From contig NC_079212.1 in NCBI RefSeq assembly GCF_029633865.1, positions 150,532,099-150,596,098 on the forward strand: DNA of 64,000 nucleotides, given 5' to 3'. The notes beneath the pieces are model-generated. The model did no database searches. It saw only the letters and a program-made list of their open reading frames with translations, and was not told the DNA's origin. Made by a program: the position numbers and the translations under genes. The DNA comes from Lampris incognitus. Its lineage: Eukaryota; Chordata; Actinopteri; Lampriformes; Lampridae. Shown one piece after another: positions 1-13,500 of the stretch. Positions within the stretch are counted from its first letter, which is position 1. The number at the start of each line of letters is the position of its first letter.

Positions 1-329
1 CTTTGTTTGCGCCGCTGTCGCAAAGACAACCAGATCACTTTCCATTTATTAGCAGCCTGGCTACTGTACAAAGCAAGAAACAACCATAAGAATCCCAATT
101 TGAACTAGAAAGCCCGATCTCAGTGCTCCGATAAAGGCAGAGTAAAACATCTGGTGGCATTAATGAGTAGGCACGTGGTGTTACTTACTTACTGATCCGG
201 TAGAAAGAATGCCAACTGAATGTCGGTTTAGGCACCCTCTAAAGTCCCAGGTGTTGTATCAAACGCTGTATCCCTATCAAGATCTGTTCCCTCCTAGCCA
301 AAGTTCCATACAACACTGGGACACTCAGA
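1..329. other. Unique intronic sequence
   Basis: No exon, repeat family or RNA gene recognised. Presumed ddx27 intron because exon A downstream needs an upstream exon that is not here. Confidence 0.4.
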
Positions 330-1440
330 TTAACCTTAACCTAACGTCAACCAAACCCTAAGCCTAACCTAATGCTTACCTTAACCTAATGCTCACCTTA
401 ACCTAATGCTCACCTTAACCTAATGCTCACCTTAACCTAATGCTCACCTTAACCTAATGCTTACCTAAACCTAATGCTCACCTTAACCTAATGCTTACCG
501 TAACCTAATGCTCACCTTAACCTAATGCTTACCGTAACCTAATGCTCACCTTAACCTAATGCTTACCGTAACCAATGCTCACCTTAACCTAATGCTCACC
601 TTAACCTAATGCTCACCTTAACCTAATGCTTACCGTAACCTAATGCTCACCTTAACCTAATGCTTACCTAAACCTAATGCTCACCTTAACCTAATGCTCA
701 CCTTAACCTAATGCTCACCTTAACCTAATGCTCAGCTTAACCTAATGCTCACCTTAACCTAATGCTTACCTAAACCTAATGCTCACCTTAACCTAATGCT
801 CAGCTTAACCTAATGCTCACCTTAACCTAATGCTTACCTAAACCTAATGCTCACCTTAACCTAATGCTCAGCTTAACCTAATGCTCAGCTTAACCTAATG
901 CTGACCTTAACCTAATGCTGACCTTAACCTAATGCTTACCTAAACCTAATGCTCACCTTAACCTAATGCTCAGCTTAACCTAATGCTGACCTTAACCTAA
1001 TGCTCACCTTAACCTAATGCTTACCTAAACCTAATGCTCACCTTAACCTAATGATCAGCTTAACCTAATGCTCACCTTAACCTAATGCTTACCTAAACCT
1101 AATGCTTGCCGTAACCTAATGCTCACCTAAACCTAATGCTGACCTTAACCTAATGCTGACCTTAACCTAATGCTGACCTTAACCTAATGCTCACCTTAAC
1201 CTAATGCTTACGTAAACCTAATGCTCACCTTAACCTAATGCTCAGCTTAACCTAATGCTCACCTTAACCTAATGCTTACCTAAACCTAATGCTTGCTGTA
1301 ACCTAATGCTCACCTAAACCTAATGCTCACCTTAACCTAATGCTCACCTTAACCTAATGCTCACCTTAACCTAATGCTCAGCTTAACCTAATGCTCACCT
1401 TAGCCTAATGCTCACCTTAACCTAATGCTTACCTTAACCA
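330..1440. repeat. 17-bp minisatellite
   Basis: Direct tandem array of ACCTTAACCTAATGCTC with variants (TTACC, CAGCT, GACCT at one end), about 63 copies. The left edge is degenerate and contains CCTAA-rich, telomere-like words (AACCCTAAGCCTAACCTAA). Intronic to ddx27. Confidence 0.93.
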
Positions 1441-1980
1441 AGTTGTTTCCATGTGAGCTCTGTCGTTTGTCTAGAGGGAAACAGTGTTTGGTACAACACC
1501 GGCACTCCCTCAGGTGAATGCCTGTCCAAGGTTCACTCTTGTTTTACCTGTTGTTTCTATCACTCTCCCACTTCACTTTCTTTGCCTCTCCTCTGTCAGC
1601 GGGCTTCTTTTCTCTTGCAGGGTAGAGTTTCCACTGTCACTTCGGTTGTTCCACCGTCCACCGGTTCTGCTACTGGGGATCGCTACCAAGGAAAACAAAA
1701 GCACTGTCCCCTCCCGATTTTGCTTGTGCAGTGGTTGATGCACTGCCTTTGTGCTGTAAATCGAGCCTTCATTTTTCCGCGAGGTCATACCTGGTGGCCA
1801 ACAGAATTACACAATGAAAGCAAGGCTCTAAAGCCCCTCGAGGCAAATGTGTAATTTGTGATATTGGGCTACTTGACTTACAGGGAAGCAGTCTAAACAC
1901 TGATGGTGTTATTATGCTGTAGCATCAAACTGTGCAATCAACACTTCATAACGATAAGTTAAAGCAAAAAGGTTTTCTAC
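1441..1980. other. Non-array spacer with a retroelement tail remnant
   Basis: No credible exon. At about 1838-1876 a stretch (GAGGCAAATGTGTAATTTGT and on) matches the 3' tail of the LINE copy at 27207-27240, so part is a decayed retroelement end. A 133-codon open frame here shows no recognisable domain. Confidence 0.5.
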
Positions 1981-1984
1981 TGCC

Positions 1985-4380
1985 ACTTTTACTGGCCTTA
2001 TCTACTGACCCTAACTACGGGCCTTAACTACTGACCCTGACTACTGAACTTAACCACTGACCCTAACTACTGAATTGAACTACTGACCCTGACTACTGAA
2101 CTTAACGACTGACCCTAACTACAGGCCTTAACTACTTAACCTGACTACTGAACTTAACTACTAACTTAACGACTGACCCAAACTACAGGCCTTAATTACT
2201 GATCCTAACTACTGCCCTAACTACAGGCCTACTAACTTAACTACTGACCCTAACTACAGGCCTTAACTACTGAACTTAACTACTGACCCTAACTACAGGC
2301 CTTAACTACTGACCTTAATGACTGACCCTAACTACGGGCCTTAACTACTGAACTCAATGACTGACCCTAACTACGGGCCTTAACTACTGACCCTGACTAC
2401 TGAACTTAATGACTGACCCTAACTACGGGCCTTAACTACTGACCCCAACTACTGACCCTGACAACTGAACTTAACTACTGGACTTAACTACTGACCCTAA
2501 CTGCAGGCTTTAACTACTGAATTTAACTACTGACCCTAACTGCTGACCCTGACTACTGAACTTAACTACTGACCCTAACTACAGGCTTTAACTACTGAAT
2601 TTAACTACTGACCCTAACTGCTGACCCTGACTACTGAACTTAACTACTGACCCTAACTACTGAACTTAACTACTGACCCTAACTACTGAATTTAACTGAT
2701 GGCAGTAATTACTGGCCTTAACTACTGCCCGAGACTACTGATCCTAACTACGAATTTAACTACAGGCCGTAATTACTGGCCTTAACTACTGACCCCAACT
2801 ACTGACCCTGACAACTGAACTTAACTACTGGACTTAACTACTGACCCTAACTGCTGACTCTGGCTACTGAACTTAACTACTGACCCTAACTACTGAATTT
2901 AACTAATGGCCTTAACTACTGACCCAGACTACTGAACTTAACTGCTGACCCTGACTACTGAACTTAACTACTGACCCTGACTACTGAACTTAACTACTGA
3001 CCCTAACTGCTGACCCTGACTACTGAACTTAACTACTGACCCTAACTACTGAATTTAACTAATGGCCTTAACTACTGACCCAGACTACTGAACTTAACTA
3101 CTGACCCTGACTACTGAACTTAACCACTGACCCTAACTACTGAATTTAACTACTGACCCAGGCTACTGAACTTAACTACTGACCCTAAATACTGGCCTTT
3201 ACTGTTGACTTTTTTTTTCCTGCTTTTTCTTTTAATAAATTATTTCTGATTTCTCCCAATTTAGTGGCCAATTGCTCCCTATTCTAGTTCAAACACCCAC
3301 CCTTGTACTGCGTTCGTTCGCCAACTGCATCTCTCCGGCCGGCAGTCTCGAAGGAGACGCCTCACCACTTCCGTCACAAGGCGACTCCAGGCCGAACCAC
3401 TGCTTTTTCCGACACACACACAGACACATTCATGTGACGGAACACAAGCCAACTCCGCCCCCCTCCCAAAGACAGCGTTGCCAATTATTGCTGCTTCATC
3501 GAGTCCGGCCATAGTTGGATCTGATGAGACTGGGGCGCGAACCCCGGTCTCCAGTGGGCATCTGCATTGACACAAAGCCGATGCTTAGACCGCTACACCA
3601 CCGTGGACTTTACTGTTGACTTTAACTACTGACCCTAACTATGGGCCTTAACTACTGACCCTAACTACTGGCCTTTCCTGCTGACCTTAACTACGGACCC
3701 TAACTACTGGCCTTTCCTGCTGACCCTAACTACGGACCCTAACTATGGGCCTTAACTACTGACCCTAACTACTGGCCTTTCCTGCTGACCTTAACTACGG
3801 ACCCTAACTATGGGCCTTAACTACTGACCCTGACTACTGAACTTAACTACTGACCCTAACTATGGGCCTTAACTACTGACCCTAACTACTGGCCTTTCCT
3901 GCTGACCTTAACTACGGACCCTAACTACTGGCCTTTCCTGCTGACCCTAACTACGGACCCTAACTATGGGCCTTAACTACTGACCCTGACTACTGAACTT
4001 AACTACCAACCTTAAGTACTGGCCTTTACTGCTGACCTTAACTACTGACCCTAACTATGGGCCTTAACTACTGAACTTAACTACTAACCCTTACTACAGG
4101 CCTTTACTGCTGACCTTAACTACTGGCCTTAACGACTGACCCTGACTACTGGCCTTGACATCTGACTTCATGTACTGATCCTAACTACTGGCCTTATCTA
4201 CTGACACTAACTACTGACCCTAAATACTGGCCTTATCTACTGACACTAACTACTGACCCTAAATACTGGCCTTATCTACTGACACTAACTACTGACCTTA
4301 AATACTGGCCTTGACTACTGACCTACTGACTAACTGCTAACTTCAAGTACTGACCTTAAATACTAAACATAACTACTGAC
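1985..4380. repeat. 13-bp minisatellite, interrupted by a SINE
   Basis: Degenerate 13-mer array of CTTAACTACTGAC-type units (variants CCCTAACTACTGA, ACTTAACTACTGA, GGCCTTAACTACT), often alternating as 26-bp dimers. About 150 copies. Interrupted by the SINE at 3213-3607. Intronic to ddx27, ending about 100 bp before exon A. Confidence 0.9.
3213..3607 (-). mobile_element. tRNA-derived SINE
   Basis: 395 bp between perfect 16-bp direct repeats CTTTACTGTTGACTTT (3197-3212 and 3608-3623). Read on the - strand it starts with a tRNA-like head GGTGGTGTAGCGGTCTAAGC (A box) and has a B box GGTTCGCGCCCC about 40 bp later; it ends in an A-rich tail at the 3213 side. These are the hallmarks of a Pol III SINE mobilised by a LINE. 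The family is not named. Confidence 0.9.
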
Positions 4381-4483
4381 CTTGACCCAGACAGCTCAGT
4401 CAGGCATCACACATGTAGTAACATAAAGTGTAGTCATCAACATAGCATTTGTATCTGATGTGTTGTGACTCTACCTTCTGCAG

Positions 4484-4575
4484 TGGCGAAGGCGCTGCAG
4501 GACTTTGACCTCGCTCTGAGAGGGAAGAAGAAGAGAGAGAAGTTTCTGAAGGAGGGGAAGAAAAAGCCGCTGACA
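4484..4575 (+). CDS. ddx27: ddx27 coding exon A
   Basis: 92 bp. The acceptor is the CTGCAG ending at 4483 and the donor is GTAAGA from 4576. The exon opens with two bases of a split codon and then reads [16 protein letters not shown] and a basic stretch ending in PLT; it ends in phase 0. The previous exon is not in the window: nothing matching the expected upstream helicase linker is visible in 1-4483. Confidence 0.92.
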
Positions 4576-7500
4576 GTAAGAGTCACCATAATGTACCCTG
4601 TGTCTCTGTTCACACACACACACACACACACACCCAATCACAGTCCCTCTCTTGTTCCCTCAGCCAGATGAGCGAGCCCAGTTTGAGATGCTGAAGGCTC
4701 AGATGTATGCTGAGAGGGCGGCCAAGAGAGAGAGACGACCCAAGAGAGCGAGGGCCATGGCTGAGGATGAGGCCCCCCCTAAAGGTCAGATCAGAAACAG
4801 TGAGCATGATGATCTGTGAACAAGGTTTTCTAGTTCAAGAATCATCAGTGACGTTTTGTCGCTGCTAACATACATTCATTGACCACTTCACTAGGTTCAC
4901 CTGCTCATGAATGAAAATAGCTGAACAGTGACTCATGCAGTTAAGCTCACTGCCCAAAGTATTCAGGCATGGTCATTACTATCATCATCATTGCTTGTGT
5001 AACTGTTCCTACAGTTCTTAAACTAAATGTACCAAGTTCGGCAGTCTTACTTCCACAGACCTATTAAGTTGGTTCTTCTTTGTTGAGCCATAATTTGTAC
5101 TTTTTAAACTATAAAACTTTTAAGAATGGCCCCGAGTGACCTAACACCGGGCTTACAGCTGAATACCAGTCCTACAGATGAACAAAGAAGCGTCCTTTAC
5201 CACAGTGTTTTTTCAGTCAGGCTGCTTGTTCACCCACCACTAACAGGAGTTGTCAAATGACATGGTAGCTAATATTGAATAGACTGGTAACCAGACACCC
5301 TTTATTTATTACTAAATTCTACCTGCTTCATTCACCCTCAAATAGACTACTTTGTTTCAAAAGCTGTGGCACCATTGAACTCAGACATATCTTCAGCCCG
5401 ACAAGACTGATGTGATACCACGATTGGGCATGTTCAGTATTTGCAATATGTACTTACATGTCACTTTAAGCCACTTCATATCTCACTCCGCTCCTTTACT
5501 GCGTTTTTGCTGCTGATGTTTATGAACCTCCTTTTCAAGAATAAGTCAAGTCAAAGTTATTTATAAAGCACATTTAAAAACACCCCACATTGACCAAAGT
5601 GCTGTACAGACCAGAGCAGGTAACTAAAACACAAATACAAGAAACACTGACATAGGCAGCAAGGCACATAGCTCATAGGCACGAATAAAATAAAACACAT
5701 GGATGGGCGTCCGGGCAGCGTGGTGGTCTATTCTGTTGCCTACCAACAAAGGGATCGGCGGTTCAAATCCCCATGTTACCTCCGGCTTGTTCGGACGTCC
5801 CTACAGACAAAGTTGTCCATGTCTCCGGGTGGGAAGCCAGATGTGGGTATGTGTCCTGGTCACTGCACTAGCGCCTCCTCTGGTCAGTCGGGGCGCCTGT
5901 GTGGGGAGGATGGGGAACTGGGGGGAATAGCATGATCCTCCCATGTGCTATGTCCCCCCTGGCGAGACGCCTCACTGTCAGGTGAAAAGAATGGATGCAA
6001 GGAGTGGAGGTGATGAAGACATATGAGTTTAAATACTTGGGGTCAACTGTCCAAAGTAACAGGGAGTGCAGGAGAGAGGTGAAGAAGAGCGTGCAGGCAG
6101 GGTGGAGTGGGTGGAGAAGTGTGTCAGGAGTGATGTGTGACAGAAGGGTACCAGCAAGAGTTAAAGGGAAGGTTTACAAGATGGTGGTGAGACCAGCTAT
6201 GTTGTATGGTTTGGAGACAGTGGAACTGATGAAAAGACAGGAGGAGGAGCTGGAGGTGGCAGAGATGAAGATGATAAGGTTTTCATTGGGAGTGGTGAAG
6301 ATGGACAGGATTAGGAAGGAGTATATTAGAGGGACAGCTCAGGTAGGACAGTGTGGAGACAAGATTGAGATGGTGTGGACATGTGTGGAGGAGAGATGCT
6401 GGGTATATTGGAAGAAGGATGGTGAATATGGAGCTGCCAGGGAAGAGGAGAAGAGGAAGGCCAAAGAGGAGGTTTATGGATGTGGTGAGGGAGGACATGC
6501 AGGTGGCTGGTGTGACAGGACAGGAAGAGATGGAAACAGATGATCCGCTGTGGAGACCCCTAATGGGAGCAGCCAAATGGAGGAGTGTTTTTCACTTCTT
6601 TGGTTGTATTCTAGTTTTAATTGAAAGTTATAATTTTTATTGCTTATATTTTGAATTTATATTGTTTAGATTCTGTACTTTTTATTGTTATTTTATATTT
6701 CTTTTTCCTGTCATTTATTCTTTGTATGCATCATTTGAGGTTGACACAATTGCAGTTTCGTTGCGCTTGCACAATGACAATAAAGTTCTGGAACTTGAAC
6801 TTATTGACACAACATGCTCTGTGCTGCAGTGCATCCATCTCATTTATTTGTGGTGTAGGTGTTTTTCCAGTCTTTTCCAGTCCCTCTTTGAACAGGACTG
6901 CAGTTGTAGTTTCTCTGCAGTGTTGTGTAATTACGAGTGTAGATAGTCTTTTCTTTGGCCGGTTTGTAGTGATATTTGGTCGTTGACCTTGGTGATAATT
7001 ATGTTTGGTCAGTGGTATATATTTTCAGTGATGAGCAACCTGTCGTTATTATGAAGGTCAGTACGCCCATAACCAGGACTATTTGGTCAGGACTTTTAAC
7101 TTTAACCTCATAGCTGCCGCAGTGGTCACATCAGCTCACCATGTGTTTAACATGGAAGGTCGTATTTATCATGGAGGGTCGTATTTATCATGGAGGGTCA
7201 CATTTATCACAGAGTGTCATATTTATCATGGAGGGTCGTATTTATCATGGAGGGTCACATTTATCACAGAGTGTCATATTTATCATGGAGGGTCATATTT
7301 ATCATGGAGGGTCATATTTATCACGGAGGGTCATATTTATCACGGAGAGTTATATTTATCATGGAGGGTCATATTTATCACGGAGGGTCATATTTATCAT
7401 GGAGGGTCATATTTATCACGGAGAGTTATATTTATCACGGAGGGTCATATTTATCACGGAGGGTCATATTTATCATGGAGGGTCATATTTATCACGGAGG

Positions 7501-10500
7501 GTCATATTTATCACGGAGAGTTATATTTATCATGGAGGGTCATATTTATCATGGAGCGTTGTATTTATCATGGAGGGTCACATTTATCACAGAGTGTCAT
7601 ATTTATCATGAGGGTTATATTTATCATGGAGGGTCATATTTATCACGGAGAATTATATTTATCATGGAGGGTTATATTTATCACGGAGGGTCATATTTAT
7701 CATGGAGGGTCATATTTATCACGGAGGGTCATATTTATCACGGAGGGTCATATTTATCACGGAGAGTTATATTTATCACGGAGGGTCATATTTATCATGG
7801 AGGGTCATATTTATCACGGAGAGTTATATTTATCACGGAGGGTCATATTTATCATGGAGGGTCATATTTATCACGGAGAGTTATATTTATCATGGAGGGT
7901 CATATTTATCACGGAGGGTCATATTTATCATGGAGGGTCATATTTATCACGGAGAGTTATATTTATCACGGAGAGTTATATTTATCACGGAGGGTCATAT
8001 TTATCATGGAGGGTCATATTTATCACGGAGAGTTATATTTATCATGGAGGGTCATATTTATCACGGAGGGTCATATTTATCACGGAGAGTTATATTTATC
8101 ATGGAGGGTCATATTTATCACGGAGGGTTATATTTATCATGGAGGGTCATATTTATCATGGAGGGTCATATTTATCACGGAGGGTCATATTTATCACGGA
8201 GGGTCATATTTATCATGGAGGGTCATATTTTATCACGGAGGGTCATATTTATCACGGAGGGTCATATTTATCATGGAGGGTCATATTTATCATGGAGGGT
8301 TATATTTATCACGGAGAGTTATATTTATCACGGAGAGTTATATTTATCATGGAGGGTCATATTTATCACGGAGGGTTATATTTATCACGGAGAGTTGTAT
8401 TTATCATGGAGAGTCATATTTATCACGGAGAGTTATATTTATCATGGAGGGTTATATTTATCATGGAGAGTTATATTTATCATGGAGGGTTATATTTATC
8501 ACGGAGGGTTATATTTATCATGGAGGGTCATATTTATCACGGAGGGTTATATTTATCACGGAGGGTCATATTTATCATGGAGAGTTATATTTATCATGGA
8601 GGGTCATATTTATCACGGAGAGTTATATTTATCACGGAGGGTTATATTTATCACGGAGGGTCATATTTATCACGGAGGGTTATATTTATCACGGAGAGTT
8701 ATATTTATCATGGAGGGTCATATTTATCACGGAGAGTTATATTTATCATGGAGGGTTATATTTATCATGGAGGGTCATATTTATCATGGAGAGTTATCTT
8801 TATCATGGAGGGTTATATTTATCACGGAGGGTTATATTTATCATGGAGGGTCATATTTATCACGGAGAGTTATATTTATCATGGAGGGTCATATTTATCA
8901 TGGAGGGTTATATTTATCATGGAGAGTTATATTTATCACGGAGAGTTATATTTATCACGGAGGGTTATATTTATCATGGAGAGTTATATTTATCACGGAG
9001 AGTTATATTTATCACGGAGGGTTATATTTATCATGGAGGGTCATATTTATCATGGAGGGTCATATTTATCACGGAGGGTTATATTTATCACGGAGAGTTA
9101 TATTTATCATGGAGAGTCATATTTATCACGGAGAGTTATATTTATCATGGAGGGTTATATTTATCACGGAGGGTTATATTTATCATGGAGAGTTATATTT
9201 ATCATGGAGAGATATTTATCACGGAGGGTCATATTTATCACGGAGAGTTATATTTATCATGGAGGGTCATATTTATCACGGAGAGTTATATTTATCATGG
9301 AGAGTCATATTTATCACGGAGAGTTATATTTATCATGGAGGGTCATATTCATCACGGAGAGTTATATTTATCACGGAGGGTCATATTTATCACGGAGAGT
9401 TATATTTATAATGGAGGGTCATATTTATCATGGAGGGTCATATTTATCACGGAGGGTCATATTTATCATGGAGGGTCATATTTATCATGGAGAGTTATAT
9501 TTATCATGGAGGGTCATATTTATCACGGAGAGTTATATTTATCACGGAGGGTCATCTTTATCACGGAGAGTTATATTTATCATGGAGGGTCATATTTATC
9601 ACGGAGAGTTATATTTATCACGGAGGGTTATATTTATCATGGAGGGTCATATTTATCATGGAGGGTCATATTTATCACGGAGAGTTATATTTATCATGGA
9701 GGGTCATATTTATCACGGAGAGTTATATTTATCATGGAGGGTCATATTTATCACGGAGAGTTATATTTATCATGGAAGGTCATATTTATCACGGAGAGTT
9801 ATATTTATCACGGAGGGTCATATTTATCACGGAGAGTTATATTTATCATGGAGGGTCATATTTATCATGGAGGGTCATATTTATCACGGAGGGTCATATT
9901 TATCATGGAGGGTCATATTTATCATGGAGAGTTATATTTATCATGGAGGGTCATATTTATCACGGAGAGTTATATTTATCACGGAGGGTCATATTTATCA
10001 CGGAGAGTTATATTTATCATGGAGGGTCATATTTATCACGGAGAATTATATTTATCATGGAGGGTCATATTTATCATGGAGGGTCATATTTATCACGGAG
10101 AGTTATATTTATCACGGAGGGTTATATTTATCATGGAGGGTTATATTTATCACGGAGGGTCATATTTATCATGGAGGGTCATATTTATCACGGAGAGTTA
10201 TATTTATCATGGAGGGTCATATTTATCATGGAGGGTCATATTTATCACGGAGGGTCATATTTATCATGGAGGGTCATATTTATCATGGAGAGTTATATTT
10301 ATCATGGAGGGTCATATTTATCATGGAGGGTCATATTTATCACGGAGAGTTATATTTATCATGGAGGGTCATATTTATCATGGAGGGTCATATTTATCAC
10401 GGAGAGTTATATTTATCACGGAGGGTCATATTTATCACGGAGAGTTATATTTATCATGGAGGGTCATATTTATCACGGAGAGTTATATTTATCATGGAGG

Positions 10501-13500
10501 GTCATATTTATCACGGAGAGTTATATTTATCACGGAGGGTTATATTTATCACGGAGGGTTATATTTATCATGGAGGGTTATATTTATCATGGAGGGTCAT
10601 ATTTATCACGGAGGGTTATATTTATCATGGAGGGTTATATTTATCATGGAGGGTCATATTTATCACGGAGGGTCATATTTATCACGGAGAGTTATATTTA
10701 TCATGGAGGGTCATATTTATCACGGAGAGTTATATTTATCATGGAGGGTCATATTTATCACGGAGAGTTATATTTATCATGGAGGGTCATATTTATCACG
10801 GAGAGTTATATTTATCATGGAGGGTTATATTTATCACGGAGGGTTATATTTATCATGGAGGGTCATATTTATCATGGAGGGTCATATTTATCACGGAGGG
10901 TCATATTTATCACGGAGAGTTATATTTATCATGGAGGGTCATATTTATCACGGAGAGTTATATTTATCATGGAGGGTCATATTTATCACGGAGAGTTATA
11001 TTTATCATGGAGGGTCATATTTATCACGGAGAGTTATATTTATCATGGAGGGTCATATTTATCACGGAGAGTTATATTTATCACGGAGGGTTATATTTAT
11101 CACGGAGGGTTATATTTATCATGGAGGGTTATATTTATCATGGAGGGTCATATTTATCACGGAGGGTTATATTTATCATGGAGGGTTATATTTATCATGG
11201 AGGGTCATATTTATCACGGAGGGTCATATTTATCACGGAGAGTTATATTTATCATGGAGGGTCATATTTATCACGGAGAGTTATATTTATCATGGAGGGT
11301 CATATTTATCACGGAGAGTTATATTTATCATGGAGGGTCATATTTATCACGGAGAGTTATATTTATCATGGAGGGTTATATTTATCACGGAGGGTTATAT
11401 TTATCATGGAGGGTCATATTTATCATGGAGGGTCATATTTATCACGGAGGGTCATATTTATCACGGAGAGTTATATTTATCATGGAGGGTCATATTTATC
11501 ACGGAGAGTTATATTTATCATGGAGGGTCATATTTATCACGGAGAGTTATATTTATCATGGAGGGTCATATTTATCACGGAGAGTTATATTTATCATGGA
11601 GGGTTATATTTATCACGGAGGGTTATATTTATCATGGAGGGTCATATTTATCATGGAGGGTCATATTTATCACGGAGGGTTATATTTAAAGCAATGTTGT
11701 AATTTTCAACTCAAGTTTGATCCTCCATTATCAACAGATAACGCGATGAAGTCCATAAATCTTTGAAACCAAAATCTAAATTCAATCCCAACAGCCAATG
11801 TCTGAGCTATAGACACCATACAACCCTCAACCCTGTTCTTAAGAGTCTTTCTGTCCATCTGTGTGTCTTTCTGTCTGTTCAGCAGCCAATCAGAAGGCCA
11901 GTAAACCAGCAAAGAGGTCTGTGTTTGATAAAGAGCTGACAAATACCAGCAGCAAGGCCCTGAAACACTACAGAGCAGGGTGAGTCTGTCTTTTTGTTCC
12001 TCTGTCTATCCATTTGCCTATCCGTCTATTTACCTGTGTGTGTGTTTACCCATCTGTCTGTCGCTCTGTTCACCTCTCTGTCAGTTTACCTGTCTGTCAG
12101 TCTGTCTGTCTTCCTGGTTTGCATGGGTCAGGATGGGGGGTGTGTCCAAAGCCTCCGACAGACTGTGTGATTTCAGCAGTCCTATAAGTCTATTGCAAGC
12201 CTCACTGTGCGATATGGCTCTAATAAACTCGGGTACGACATCGGTTGTGCTGTATGTGCACTGTACGATGGTAACACCCGCCGAATCGCAGGCTACGGCG
12301 CAAGTCCATAAAGACGTCATCTGCATGCATGCCGCATCCGCACACGTGATCAATCTACGCCGCTGGTAGAGCAACATGACGCCAAGCAGGAAATGAGTCC
12401 TTTCAATAGTCGCCGCAGCTCGTTGTGTTGAATCCAGGGCATTTGGCTCACAGATGCTAACAGCGTGTTTGTTTGTGTTTAGCGCCAGCAAAGATCCTGC
12501 GTGGCGTTGATCAGTGCGTCATGTCGTGCTGCATTTCTATTGGTTGGTTAGTAGCCCTAGCTCATAGCAGCAGTCACACTGTCAGACGGTCATCCTACAT
12601 TTCTGACATTGTCGGACTTTTGTCCCAGGTTGTCGTAGGTCGCAAGACCTTAATAACGGCCGTCTTTGAACCGGTCTCACAGTGCGGCATAGGACCACCG
12701 CTTTGGAGCCATGACCAAAGATATCGCCATGTTGAGTCATCTTCCATCTGAGATGGAAGATTGTGTTCGTTATATCATGTGATCTGTATCTAGAGTCGGT
12801 CTGGATCAGGAAAACGACAAGTCTAAATGGACACTATGCACTTTGTGATCAGAAGAATTCAATTCAATCAATTCAGTTTATTGTCATTAAAACAATGTGC
12901 AGGCACTTGTTAATAATGAAATGAGGGCTGCGACCTCACCAAACAGTGCAAGACAGACACACACAAACACAGTACAAGATATACACTGATGAAGACACAC
13001 ACAAACACAGTATAAGATATACACTGATGAAGACCACAGCAAACACAGCACAAGATATACACTGATGAAGACACACACAAACACAGTACAAGATATACAC
13101 TGATGAAGACACACACAAACACAGCACAAGATATACACTGATGAAGACACACACAAACACAGCATAAGATATACACTGATGAAGACCACAGCAAACACAG
13201 CATAAGATATACACTGATGAAGACACACACAAACACAGCATAAGATATACACTGATGAAGACACACACAAACACAGCACAAGATATACACTGATGAAGAC
13301 ACACACAAACACAGCACAAGATATACACTGATGAAGACCAAAAGCTAAAAATAAGTTAAAAAAGAGCTGGAGTACAAAATATTTAAAAGTATCTACAGAC
13401 ATTCAGTGGGTAGCCAGGTTCAGGTGGGCAACAGCTTGTGGAAAGAAGCTGTTTTTGAGCCTGGTAGTGTGGGCTCTGAGGCTCCTGTAGCGCCTCCCAG

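Noticed and set aside
1453..1854. 133-codon + frame
   Set aside because: No domain, no splice context fitting ddx27, partly in a retroelement tail remnant.
3213..3607. tRNA gene on the - strand
   Set aside because: Has A and B boxes but is followed by a SINE body and A-rich tail with target duplications; no cloverleaf stands alone.
5701..5935. Two overlapping small + frames
   Set aside because: They run through the tRNA-derived SINE.
7083..11702. 1539-codon open frame and two overlapping frames of similar length
   Set aside because: All three + frames are open because the 19-bp unit has no stop; the protein is a pure 19-residue period and the region is a ddx27 intron.
12120..12760. Possible Harbinger-like or other DNA transposon
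   Set aside because: Base composition differs from neighbours but no terminal repeats, target duplication or transposase motif were found.
12887..13402. Cys/Val-rich - strand frames of up to 171 codons
   Set aside because: Produced by the 38-bp LINE 3' UTR minisatellite.
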